A stretch of 64,000 nt of DNA, from contig OZ037858.1 of NCBI GenBank assembly GCA_964035575.1, positions 1-64,000 on the forward strand. Reading direction: 5' to 3'. This document shows, piece by piece, positions 12,901 to 23,444 of this stretch. The stretch's first letter is position 1, and each line of letters starts with the position of its first letter. Source of the stretch: Rhynchopus sp. YZ270_cl-10 (taxonomy: Eukaryota > Euglenozoa > Diplonemea > Diplonemida > Diplonemidae). The notes beneath the pieces are model-generated. The model worked only from the letters and a program-made list of their open reading frames with translations, had not been told where the DNA came from and ran no database searches. The position numbers and the translations under genes are program-made.

Positions 12901-14576
12901 GCTCTTTGTTCCTCAACAATACTGCTCTGTTTTTCCATCTGAAACTCTGCTTCGTGAAACAGGGTCCCAGACATGTATTTTGCCTCTGACTGTACAACGT
13001 CAAAATCAGCTTTGGAATGTTTCTCTATAAGCTCCCCCATGAGGTTCTGCTCTTTGATCATGAGCTCCTTGAGGTTTCTTATTTGCCGTGCACTCCATAT
13101 AGACTTTGCTTCCTCCACAGAAGCTGGGTCGAACACCATTTTTGACATTGGGTCCACGTTTCTCAGCGTAACAAAACTGGCCTCATGCTCAAGCAAAAAA
13201 ATCCTAGCTTTAACCTCCTCAAGCTCATCAAGTTTGGTATACGTCTGCTGCCTTTTTGTTTCAAGTGACTTTAGCTTTCTGAGATCCCATTTTTTTTGCA
13301 TGATGTCGACCACACAGTCGTTGAAGGTGTGAGATTTTGGTTTGTTGTCCTTAATCAAGGGAACATTTATGTGTGACCACAGCAGCACTTTTTGGAACCT
13401 TAGCAGATTATCCTGTGTGGCATAGTATGGCCTTGAAGAAGTCCTTAACGCCGAAATGCGAAATACTTCAGCTGAATGGAACAGCCAGGAAAATAACGGC
13501 GGTGTGTAATCGTTGAAGTCAAAGTACTGGGGAAGTTCTATGGCTGCCAAACACAAAACTGCTGCAACACTAGCAGACAGTGCAGGTGTTATAGCACTCA
13601 CATTCTCCTTTTGTAACTCTCTCTCATCCTGTCCAAGCAAAATGTATGAAAGATAGTCCATTTTGCAATTGAGAGTTTTGAACCTCAGGCAGTATTGTGT
13701 GATGTGTTTCAGTAGAATATTTACCTCTGCAAACTGTGCATAGCAGTACGGACATGTTTTTTCGCAGGTTGCTGCATGTGATTTCATGTTTTTAACCTCG
13801 GTGAATTCTTCCCCACAGTGCTCACAGCAAAGTTTTCCTAAGCACGCATGATTTTCCTTCTGTGCCTGCAGAGGTGATGAAAAACTGCGCCTACAAAGAG
13901 TACAGGCAGGTTGACATTTTTTCAGATGCTCCGTCAATTTGTGAATACGTTTGTATGTAGCATCGCAATTAGGACATTTGAAACGGCCGTCTGAAGTCTT
14001 ATCCAGTTTTTGCTTCTTGGGGGGTGGCACATCAGGAGTAGAAGGTGCTTCCTGAGGAGAAGGAGTAGAAGGTGCTTCCTGAAACCCACCTGTGCAGCCC
14101 TTCTGATGATTGTGCCTCTCAAGGAAATTAGAAAACGTAATTCTGCACTTTGGACACGTTTTTTTGCATTTTTTTGAGCCTTTTTTGTGTGCTTTGAGCT
14201 GTTTATCTACTGCAAAGCTGGCACCACAGTTTTCACAAATGAAAGGTTTCTGCTCCTGCGCACTTCTTGGTTCATCATCTCCCCTCTTCCGTTTTGTACT
14301 GCATTCTACTGTTGTAGGTTCATTGCGCTCATCTTCTGTTTTTTCCTTTTCTTCATCATCCTCTCCAGTCTGTTTTTGAAAAGCTTCTGTATCATCTTCT
14401 TCTGCCTCCTGTGTTGCTTCTTTTGTTGTCTTAGGCTTTTTGTCAGCACGCCCATCCGCAGACCCGCTCTCACTACGTTGCCATTTCATATTATTTATGC
14501 CATGTGTTCCTATGCTAATGTATGTGAAGAAAGAAGGAATCTGGGAAACAATGTGAATAGAAATATTAATTCTCAT
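6945..14576 (-). CDS. Helentron Rep-helicase-OTU protein (four exons, about 2,475 aa)
   Basis: Exons: 14576-7816, 7740-7663, 7610-7386, 7308-6945, joined by GT-AG introns of 75, 52 and 77 bp that keep the frame. The better start may be the methionine at 14489, as the first 29 residues look like leader. Domains: C2H2/CxxC zinc-finger pairs (~100-310), Helitron Rep with the HUH motif PHCHAILW (~1125) and the two-tyrosine motif KYLFKYLFK (~1282), then a PIF1/RecD-like helicase with Walker A GAAGTGKT (~1689), Walker B VWDEV, GGDFRQILPV, KSQGQTL and AMSRV. A CAG-coded glutamine run lies just after Walker A. Exons 3-4 encode an OTU-type cysteine peptidase: GDGTCFYHAI holds the Asp/Cys pair and PPHFNIG the His. 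Rep would nick and rejoin DNA for rolling-circle transposition and the helicase would unwind it; the OTU role is unknown. The frame is intact. Confidence 0.88.
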
Positions 14577-15037
14577 TAAACTCTCTTTCGTTTTGGGGAA
14601 GTGTTTCCCTCTTCAGCTTATGTTGTCTTTGGCTTATGTTGTCTTTGTATTAGCCTTCTTATTAGTGTGCCCATCATCAGATCTTTCCTCGCTTTCGTTG
14701 TCTTTTCATTTTTTTTTTTGCAAAAAGTAAAGTACCCAGACCACTGTTATGTTAGTTTTGAATAGTTGTGATAAATTGCTAGAAATTGTATTGTAGAAAA
14801 TATAAAATGGTGGGTGGGAGAAAGTTTTGAGTTTTCAAGAAGGAAAATAAAAAAGTCTCACAACTAAGTTTTCAAAAAAAAATAATTAAAAAATGATCTT
14901 GAAAATTTTGACAAAAATTAAAACCAATCTGCATGTGCATTAAAAAAAGGGGAACCCATATTTTTGCGCAGGAAGAAGTAATTTGCACATTCTCTGCGAT
15001 AAGAAATACCCCCAAACGAAAAAAAATAAATTATTCT
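14577..15037. other. AT-rich spacer between the two Helentron genes (copy 2)
   Basis: Same spacer as 2979 to 3423, but with a 16 bp tandem duplication of GCTTATGTTGTCTTTG near 14,617 to 14,650. No reading frame is supported. It probably contains the large gene's promoter. Confidence 0.45.
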
Positions 15038-15602
15038 CTAATGATGTGCTTTATTGTGCTGGAAAAGAGCACCTTTGTGTTGAAATTCCCTTCCCCTCCA
15101 AGTACTAGAGCATTCGTGAGCATAACACGTCTTTGCTATTTTTTCGTCTTCTGCTGCTTCGCGCTTTCTCTTTCTGTCTAGCTCCTGTTGAGTTTGAGTT
15201 GTTGAAAGTGATACTTGAAAAGTTGATACATACCTTTTTCATGTCCTGACACAGAAGGAACACTTCGTTCAGCTGTTTCTTGAGATCTGAGACAGTCTGT
15301 TTCACCTCTTTCAGCTCTTCAGTCACTGAGGAAAAGCTTTCTGCAGAAACAGGAATTTCCAATGCTGCGGCCTGTTCTGACGGAAGCACAGAGTCCTTCT
15401 GAGTTTGCTCCTCTGTTTTAACGCCTTGCTCCTGTACCTTCGTTAGTACTGTCTCCTTCTTCTGGGAGCACACTGGAATTGGTGGCAATTCCTCATTCTC
15501 ATGAGGAGCTTGATCCTGCACATTGAACACCGCCAACATGCTTGGTGCATCTTTCTTCTGCACAAATGGCACTGGCTTCCGCTTAATCTTCATGGTGTTC
15601 AT
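15038..15602 (-). CDS. Helentron companion coiled-coil protein, copy 2 (two exons)
   Basis: Second copy of the 171-aa predicted protein: exon 1 15602 to 15234, 49 bp intron with GTATGT donor and CAACAG acceptor, exon 2 15184 to 15038. The product is identical to copy 1. The third copy (start codon at 18,751) keeps only the first few codons before a deletion joint. Strict conservation next to the Rep-helicase gene supports a real transposon gene, but its biochemical role cannot be read from the sequence. The helical, basic C-terminal half suggests self-association and perhaps nucleic-acid binding. Confidence 0.65.
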
Positions 15603-15813
15603 AGTTTTTTGAGAAATAGTTCACCTGTTTTTGGTGTGTGAGTACAAAAGTGCTATGAAAAGAGAAATGAGGGGTGAGCCAAGTTTAATTCATTTTTCTA
15701 TTCAATTTTTTCGGCATTCACATTTGTAAAAATGCAAAACCTTCAGACAATAAAAAATAAGTTCTGTTCACAACCACACCAGCCTCCTACATTTTAGCGA
15801 GCTTTCTTCTTGT
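15603..15813. other. Conserved 5' flank of the transposon (copy 2)
   Basis: Identical in layout to 3989 to 4199: AT-rich leader of the coiled-coil gene, ending in the phrase GCGAGCTTTCTTCTTGTG that abuts the octamer array. Confidence 0.55.
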
Positions 15814-16486
15814 GCGGGTTTGCGGGTTTGCGGGTTTGCGGGTTTGCGGGTTTGCGGGTTTGCGGGTTTGCGGGTTTGCGGGTTTGCGGGTTTGCGGGTT
15901 TGCGGGTTTGCGGGTTTGCGGGTTTACGGGTTTGCGGGTTTGCGGGTTTGCGGGTTTGCGGGTTTGCGGGTTTGCGGGTTTGCGGGTTTGCGGGTTTGCG
16001 GGTTTGCGGGTTTGCGGGTTTGCGGGTTTGCGGGTTTGCGGGTTTGCGGGTTTGCGGGTTTGCGGGTTTGCGGGTTTGCGGGTTTGCGGGTTTGCGGGTT
16101 TGCGGGTTTGCGGGTTTGCGGGTTTGCGGGTTTGCGGGTTTACGGGTTTGCGGGTTTGCGGGTTTGCGGGTTTGCGGGTTTGCGGGTTTGCGGGTTTGCG
16201 GGTTTACGGGTTTGCGGGTTTGCGGGTTTGCGGGTTTGCGGGTTTGCGGGTTTGCGGGTTTGCGGGTTTGCGGGTTTGCGGGTTTGCGGGTTTGCGGGTT
16301 TGCGGGTTTGCGGGTTTGCGGGGTTTGCGGGTTTGCGGGTTTGCGGGTTTGCGGGTTTGCGGGTTTGCGGGTTTGCGGGTTTGCGGGTTTGCGGGTTTGC
16401 GGGTTTGCGGGTTTGCGGGTTTGCGGGTTTGCGGGTTTGCGGGTTTGCGGGTTTGCGGGTTTGCGGGTTTGCGGGTTTACGGGTTT
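15814..16486 (+). repeat. (TTTGCGGG)n minisatellite array 2, about 84 units
   Basis: 673 bp of the same octamer as array 1. It has scattered TTTACGGG variants and one unit with an extra G near 16,320, a variant also present in array 1 but not in array 3. The array ends in GGGTTTCTAGTTATTACGG, the same exit phrase as arrays 1 and 3. Confidence 0.97.
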
Positions 16487-18130
16487 CTAGTTATTACGGA
16501 ATAGAGGGCTTGCTTTTGGCATCTCATCTTTCATGGCGGTTTGCTACTTCCGAGTGATTCTGATATGACACTCCAGTAGTATGGGGCCCAGAAACGACAG
16601 CCCCGACCGGGGGCCTCAGTCCCCAGGATCTGGGAATATCTAAAATGTGTGCGGCATTTCACGGCTATTTTTGTGAGTAAAATTGCGATATTTTGTGTTT
16701 CTGAGGTACTGGGTGTATATGTTATAAAAATTTCAAAAAACGAGATAACCATGAAATATGGCCAGTATCCCCATAAAATGAGGCTATTGCGACCCTGGAG
16801 GCCCACTTTTGACACTTAGGGCCAAATTTAGGTGTGTAAGAGTATCGGCTTGAAAATATTTTTTTTCGTGATTTTTGGGGTCATTTTCTGGCTGGGAAAA
16901 TTGGGCCACATATAACTACAACTGCTCAAAAGGTCAAATCAGTGGCTTTAAATGACTCATTGGGCATTTTTATGACCTGGACATGGGGGTCAGATTCCAT
17001 TTTTAACATGATTAAAATTGGTCACAAGACCCTGAGAGAAAACCCAAGGTCAAATTGACCCTGAGTACCAGGTCAAATTTGTGTGGAAAAATTTTTCAGT
17101 ACCTAATTTCTGATGCTCAAAAGTACAAAATTCCTTCGGCAATGGCTTCATAGGACATTTCCATAACCTGGACATGGGGGTCAGACTCCACTTTTGACCA
17201 CCTAAAATTTGGTCATACACATGTATGAGACCCAAAAACCAGGATTTTTGACCAAAAAAAATTTTCCCACCAATTTTTGCCTACAAAAAATCGAAAAAAA
17301 AAATTTTTGATTTTGGCTCTCCGGAGTCTGTGCGTGCTGTGGTGGGGTCAATTTGCGCTGAGAAATGGGTATTTTTGACCTAAAATGCATGTATCAGTTT
17401 TTACATGATTTTTGGTGTTTTTGGGTTTTGTGTGGGTTTTTTGGTCAGTACCTAATTTCTGATGCTCAAAAGTACAAAATTCCTTCGGCAATGGCTTCAT
17501 AGGACATTTCCATAACCTGGACATGGGGGTCAGACTCCACTTTTGACCACCTGAAATTTGGTCATACACATGTATGAGACCCAAAAACCAGGATTTTTGA
17601 CCAAAAAAAATTTTCCCACCAATTTTTGCCTACAAAAAATCGAAAAAAAAAAATTTTGATTTTGGCTCTCCGGAGTCTGTGCGTGCAGTGATGGGGTCAA
17701 TTTGCGCTGAGAAATGGGTATTTTTGACCTAAAATGCATGTATCAGTTTTTACATGATTTTTGGTGTTTTTGGGTTTTGTGTGGGTTTTTTGGTCAGTAC
17801 CTAATTTCTGATGCTCAAAAGTACAAAATTCCTTCGGCAATGGCTTCATAGGACATTTCCATAACCTGGACATGGGGGTCAGACTCCACTTTTGACCACC
17901 TGAAATTTGGTCATACACATGTATGAGACCCAAAAACCAGGATTTTTGACCAAAAAAAATTTTCCCACCAATTTTTGCCTACAAAAAATCGAAAAAAAAA
18001 AATTTTGATTTTGGCTCTCCGGAGTCTGTGCGTGCAGTGATGGGGTCAATTTGCGCTGAGAAATGGGTATTTTTGACCTAAAATGCATGTATCAGTTTTT
18101 ACATGTTTTTTGGTTTTTGTGTAAGTTCCT
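16487..18130. repeat. ~349 bp satellite block 2 (about 3 clear tandem units)
   Basis: After a diverged lead-in (16,487 to ~17,095), three units start at the phrase GTACCTAATTTCTGATGCTC near 17,099, 17,447 and 17,796, giving a period of 348 to 349 bp. The units at 17,447 and 17,796 are nearly identical. Each holds CCTGGACATGGGGGTCAGAC, an A-run after AAAAAATCG and GGCTCTCCGGAGTCTGTGCG. Short frames inside repeat with the satellite and are not genes. Confidence 0.88.
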
Positions 18131-18962
18131 GTAGGACAGTTGGGTTGATTGGTAAGTAATTTACAACTGGAAAACTAGGTGGATCGATTCTTTTGTGCGT
18201 TTTTACTACAGAAATATTCTGTTTTCCCTTTTTTTCTTTTTTTGATCTTTATTTTTGTGGCATGACAATACTCTCACCGGCCAAAGTGAGCGCCTTCTTC
18301 AAGGTGTAGTCTTTCTTTTGTTTAAGCTATGTTTTAACCTATTTCCTTATTTTTTTCAATCCAAGACAAAAATACTTCTTCATCACAAGAGATTACCTCC
18401 GGCTGGGAAGAAAAAAACAACAAAACTGCTGATGAAACCGGTAACCTGAAACCGGTCAAAAAGTATCTGACAATTTCCAAACTAATTGATTTTTTTTAAA
18501 CTAAACAAACTCCACAAAAACAGTTTGATTTATCCATCACAAGATATAGTCAAAACTCCAATTAATAACTTATGATAACCTTTTTTTCTTTTTTTATGCA
18601 ATCAACAAAATCCCAAAAATACAACAATATAAAAAAAGCAACACACAAAATATTCACAATTTTTAAATAATTTGAAAGTCAGAAAAAATCTTTGATGGAA
18701 ATGTTGGAGACAATAGGGCTTTTTTGTGTGCTTAATCTTCATGGTGTTCATAGTTTTTTGAGAAATAGTTCACCTGTTTTTGGTGTGTGAGTACACAAAT
18801 GCTATGAAAAGAGAAATGAGGGGTGAGCCAAGTTCAATTCATTTTTCTATTCAATATTTTCGGCTTTCACATTTGTAAAAATGCAAAACCTTCATACAAT
18901 AAAAAAAAAATTCTGTTCACAACCACACCAGCCTCCTACATTTTAGCGAGCTTTCTTCTAGT
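18131..18962 (-). mobile_element. Internally deleted Helentron derivative, copy 3
   Basis: Positions 18,247 to 18,727 match the 3' non-coding end and the last codons of the OTU exon of copy 2 (around 6409 to 7010). From about 18,731 the sequence matches the first codons of the coiled-coil gene and the 5' flank (15,588 onward). About 8.6 kb of the full element is missing between them. The joint shares GCTT with both parents, a 4 bp microhomology. No coding capacity remains. It is followed by its own octamer array and satellite block, so it is the third unit of the head-to-tail array. Both halves differ from copy 2 at several bases, so it is older than the copy 1/copy 2 split. Confidence 0.8.
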
Positions 18963-19954
18963 GCGGGTTTGCGGGTTTGCGGGTTTGCGGGTTTGCGGGT
19001 TTGCGGGTTTGCGGGTTTGCGGGTTTGCGGGTTTGCGGGTTTGCGGGTTTGCGGGTTTGCGGGTTTGCGGGTTTGCGGGTTTGCGGGTTTGCGGGTTTAC
19101 GGGTTTGCGGGTTTGCGGGTTTACGGGTTTGCGGGTTTACGGGTTTGCGGGTTTGCGGGTTTGCGGGTTTACGGGTTTGCGGGTTTGCGGGTTTGCGGGT
19201 TTGCGGGTTTGCGGGTTTGCGGGTTTGCGGGTTTGCGGGTTTGCGGGTTTGCGGGTTTGCGGGTTTGCGGGTTTGCGGGTTTGCGGGTTTGCGGGTTTGC
19301 GGGTTTGCGGGTTTGCGGGTTTGCGGGTTTGCGGGTTTGCGGGTTTGCGGGTTTGCGGGTTTGCGGGTTTGCGGGTTTGCGGGTTTGCGGGTTTGCGGGT
19401 TTGCGGGTTTGCGGGTTTGCGGGTTTGCGGGTTTGCGGGTTTGCGGGTTTGCGGGTTTGCGGGTTTGCGGGTTTGCGGGTTTGCGGGTTTGCGGGTTTGC
19501 GGGTTTGCGGGTTTGCGGGTTTGCGGGTTTGCGGGTTTGCGGGTTTGCGGGTTTGCGGGTTTGCGGGTTTGCGGGTTTGCGGGTTTGCGGGTTTGCGGGT
19601 TTGCGGGTTTGCGGGTTTGCGGGTTTGCGGGTTTGCGGGTTTGCGGGTTTGCGGGTTTGCGGGTTTGCGGGTTTGCGGGTTTGCGGGTTTGCGGGTTTGC
19701 GGGTTTGCGGGTTTGCGGGTTTGCGGGTTTGCGGGTTTGCGGGTTTGCGGGTTTGCGGGTTTGCGGGTTTGCGGGTTTGCGGGTTTGCGGGTTTGCGGGT
19801 TTGCGGGTTTGCGGGTTTGCGGGTTTGCGGGTTTGCGGGTTTGCGGGTTTGCGGGTTTGCGGGTTTGCGGGTTTGCGGGTTTGCGGGTTTGCGGGTTTGC
19901 GGGTTTGCGGGTTTGCGGGTTTGCGGGTTTGCGGGTTTGCGGGTTTGCGGGTTT
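18963..19954 (+). repeat. (TTTGCGGG)n minisatellite array 3, about 124 units
   Basis: 992 bp of the octamer. TTTACGGG variants cluster in the first 220 bp and the remaining ~770 bp is uniform, suggesting recent expansion or homogenisation from one end. Long open frames on both strands are artefacts of the 8 bp period. Confidence 0.97.
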
Positions 19955-21855
19955 CTAGTTATTACGGGTTTGAGGGGTACAAAATGGCGACGCTGCAGGA
20001 TTGCTGGATCGCGTGGTCCCAGTATTTCTGATAATACACTCCGGTAGATTGGGGCCCAAAAACGACGTAATGTACTGGGTTTGGATGTTAGCATTTTCTG
20101 AAGATACCTAAAATGGGTGCGGCATTTCACGGCTATTTTTGTGAAGGAATTGACGATATTTTGTGGTTCTAAGGTGTGTGTATTGTATGTGACGAAAATT
20201 TCAAAATGTGACATAAGTATGAAATATGGCCAGTATGCCCATAAAATGAGGCCATTGCAACCCTGGAGGACCACATTGGACATATTGGGCCAAATTTAGG
20301 TGTGTAAGTGTATCGGCTTTAAAATATTTTTTTTCGTGATTTTTGGGGTCATTTTTTGGCTGGGAAAATTGGGCCACATTTAACCACAACTACTCAAAAC
20401 ATCAAATCTGTGGCTTTAATGGACTGATTGGGCGTTTTTATGACCTGGACATGGGGGTCAGATACCATTTTAGACATGTTAAAAATTGGTCAGAAGACCC
20501 TGAGAGAAGAACCAAGGTCAAATTGACCTTGAGTACTGGGTCAAATTTGTGTGGGAAAAATGCCCAGTACATAATTGTTGATGCGCAAAAGTGCAAAATT
20601 CCTTCAGCAATGGCTTCATATGACATTTCCATAACCTGGACATGGGGGTCAGACTCCACTTTTGACCACCTAAAATTTGGTCATACACATGTATGAGACC
20701 CCAAAAACCAGGATTTTGACCAAAAAATTTTTCCCAGCAATTTTTGCCTACAAAAAATCGAAAAAAAAAATTTTGATTTTGGCTCTCCGGAGTCTGTGCG
20801 TGCAGTGATGGGGTCAATTTGCGCTGAGAAATGGGTATTTTTGACCTAAAATGCATGTATCAGTTTTTACATGATTTTTGGTGTTTTTGGGGTTTTAGGT
20901 GGGTTTTTTGGTCAGTACCTAATTTCTGATGCTCAAAAGTACAAAATTCCTTCGACAATCGCTTCATAGGACATTTCCATAACCTGGACATGGGGGTCAG
21001 ACTCAACTTTTCCCAGCAATTTTTGCCTACAAAAAATCGAAAAAAAATATTTTTGATTTTGGGTCTCCGGAGTCTGTGTGTGCTGTGATGGGGTCAATTT
21101 GCGCTGAGAAATGGGTATTTTTGACCTAAAATGCATGTATCAGTTTTTACATGATTTTTGGTGTTTTGGGGGTTTTAGGTGGGTTTTTTGGTCAGTACAT
21201 AATGTGCAATGCTCAAAAGTACAAAATTCCTTCGACAATCGCTTCATAGGACATTTCCATAACCTGGACATGGGGGTCAGACTCAACTTTTGACCACCTA
21301 AAATTTGGTCATACACATGTATGAGACCCAAAAACCAGGATTTTGACCAAAAAATTTTTCCCAGCAATTTTTGCCTACAAAAAATCGAAAAAAAAAATTT
21401 TTGATTTTGGCTCTCCGGAGTCTGTGTGTGCTGTGATGGGGTCAATTTGCGCTGAGAAATGGGTATTTTTGACCTAAAATTCATGTTTCAGTTTTTACAT
21501 GTTTTTTGGTGTTTTTGGGGTATTGTGTGGGTTTTTTGGTCAGTACATAATGTGCAATGCTCAAAAGTACCAAATTCCTTCGCAATGGCTTCATAGGACA
21601 TTTCCATAACCTGGACATGGGGGTCAGACACCACTTTTGACCACCTGAAAATTGGTCATACACATGTATGATACCCCAAAAACCAGGATTTTTGACCAAA
21701 AAATTTTCCAAGCAATTTTTGCCTACAAAAAATCAAAAAAAAAAAATTTTGATTTTGGGTCTCTGGAGTCTGTGCGTGCTGTGGTGGGGTCAATTTGCAC
21801 TGAGAAATGGGTATTTTTGACTTAAAATGCATGTATCAGTTTTTACATGATTTTA
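19955..21855. repeat. ~349 bp satellite block 3
   Basis: The first ~800 bp equals 5081 to 5880. Unit starts are near 20,567, 20,915, 21,196 and 21,541; the 20,915 unit is short (about 281 bp) because a segment around the TTTTGACCACCTAAAATT phrase is missing. The block ends near 21,855, where the sequence changes character. No genes. Confidence 0.85.
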
Positions 21856-22644
21856 GAAAACAGAAAACCACCATATTTTTGACATTGATGACAGGCTTCC
21901 CAGCACAAGTCAGTATTTAGAACAGTGTCGTTGTTCATTGGAAGCACAACGATTATCGCTTGCCACACAACTTTGTCAAACATGGGAAGTCTCAAAATAA
22001 ACGTGCCTTCCTTACGTTAAGATGTGTGGAAAATAGCCAAGCACACAAGTACCATTATTTTGACACTGGTAGCAGTCTTCCCCGGAGATGATAGTAAATA
22101 ACATTGTGCAAACTGTGCAAACTTTCTTATAGTCATGCAAACCTGAAAAATTAATAGCGGCGGAGCAACCACACCACAACCAGACAAGCTTGCTACATGT
22201 TGGCGAGCTTTCTTATCCCTGTGAGTAATTTTGCGGCGGATCCAAACAGCTTAACAACCACAGTCTCTTATGTGTCAATATTAGCGGCGGAGCAAAATAT
22301 CCTTCCTTAAACACACTGCTAAACTGCTAAATTTAGCAGTTTTTGTCCAAATATTTAGTGGGTAAATCCTGCTACATTTCAGTGACCTTTTCTGATAATC
22401 TTTTACTGTATCAGTCATGTCAGCAGCATGTATCAATAATTCGCGGCGTAGCAACGTGCCTCAAAACTACATCCTCCCTCATTTTTTCGACTTTTCCGTG
22501 TCATTTCAGGTTTTCTATGAATGAATAGGCACATCATTTCTGCATTTGCTGAATGATACTAATCTTTTCAACATTAATTCGCGGCGGAGCCATATACCTC
22601 ACAACCACACCATCCTGCCACATTTTAGCGAGCTTTCTTCTAGT
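21856..22644. other. Non-coding spacer with recurring GCGGCGGAGCAA-type phrases
   Basis: No gene is seen. The phrase (A/T)GCGGCG(G/T)AGCAA recurs near 22,158, 22,280 and 22,443, with a related copy (GCGGCGGAGCCA) near 22,581, each set in AT-rich sequence. The last ~45 bp before 22,645 are the same CACAACCACACCA...GCGAGCTTTCTTCT phrase that precedes arrays 1 to 3, and a related version lies near 22,165 to 22,215. These look like decayed ends of the same non-autonomous element family. Confidence 0.5.
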
Positions 22645-22840
22645 GCGGGTTTGCGGGTTTGCGGGTTTGCGGGTTTGCGGGTTTGCGGGTTTGCGGGTTT
22701 GCGGGTTTGCGGGTTTGCGGGTTTGCGGGTTTGCGGGTTTGCGGGTTTGCGGGTTTGCGGGTTTGCGGGTTTACGGGTTTGCGGGTTTGCGGGTTTGCGG
22801 GTTTGCGGGTTTGCGGGTTTGCGGGTTTACGGGTTTGCGG
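22645..22840 (+). repeat. (TTTGCGGG)n minisatellite array 4, about 24 units
   Basis: 196 bp of the same octamer, again directly after the conserved flank phrase, with two TTTACGGG units. Unlike arrays 1 to 3 it does not exit through CTAGTTATTACGG but runs straight into the arm of the palindrome at 22,841. Confidence 0.95.
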
Positions 22841-23425
22841 AACCAGCTAAGTTACTGAACCACGAGAAGACTGGATCCGGTGCACAGGGTGCCTTTTTGA
22901 CAAAAATCCGGTGCACAGGGGGCGCCTAAGTGAAAAATCGGTGCACAGGGGGCGTATCCTCGGAAAATCCGGTGCACAGGGGGCGCCCAAAAACGGTGCA
23001 CAGGGGGCGTGTCATAACGGTGCACAGGGGGCGCCTAGAATCCGGTGCACAGGGGGCGCCCCAAAAACGGTGCACAGGGGGCGTGTCAAAACGGTGCACA
23101 GGGGGTGCCCGGCTATTAAATCACGGGTAAAACGCCCCCTGTGCACCGGATTTTTGGGCGCCCCCTGTGCACCGTTTTGACACGCCCCCTGTGCACCGTT
23201 TTTGGGGCGCCCCCTGTGCACCGGATTCTAGGCGCCCCCTGTGCACCGTTATGACACGCCCCCTGTGCACCGTTTTTGGGCGCCCCCTGTGCACCGGATT
23301 TTCCGAGGATACGCCCCCTGTGCACCGATTTTTCACTTAGGCGCCCCCTGTGCACCGGATTTTTGTCAAAAAGGCACCCTGTGCACCGGATCCAGTCTTC
23401 TCGTGGTTCAGTAACTTAGCTGGTT
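22841..23425. repeat. Near-perfect palindrome, two 265 bp arms, 55 bp spacer, built of GTGCAC-centred units
   Basis: Arm 1 (22,841 to 23,105) is the reverse complement of arm 2 (23,161 to 23,425) as far as I can read. Each arm carries nine units of the type CGGTGCACAGGGGGCG separated by variable 10 to 20 bp stretches; the innermost and outermost vary slightly. The arms end in AACCAGCTAAGTTACTGAAC and its complement. The spacer holds one more unit and CCCGGCTATTAAATCACGGG. The full stretch could fold into one long hairpin. It is a foldback repeat, not a gene; open frames exist on both strands only because the units repeat. Confidence 0.95.
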
Positions 23426-23444
23426 CGCGCAATGTATAGCTGGA

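Larger units (their letters stand above)
6241..15813 (-). mobile_element. Helentron-type rolling-circle transposon, copy 2 (looks complete)
   Basis: This copy carries all expected parts on the minus strand: an upstream coiled-coil gene, then a gene for zinc fingers, HUH Rep, PIF1-type helicase and an OTU peptidase. An OTU domain is known from Helentron/Helitron2-type elements. The left (3') boundary is uncertain. A short hairpin, CTCAC...GTGAG, lies at about 6440 to 6458 in a stretch conserved in copy 3 (18,276 to 18,293) and may be the 3' terminal hairpin. The right (5') boundary is taken at the conserved flank before the octamer array. I could not fix exact termini or a target site. Confidence 0.85.

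Noticed and set aside
1375-14579. Plus-strand and alternative frames inside the Helentron genes
   Set aside because: Shadows of the Rep-helicase frame; no domains and no splice partners.
16531-21711. 60 to 115 codon frames in the 349 bp satellite
   Set aside because: They recur with the satellite period and change with each unit.
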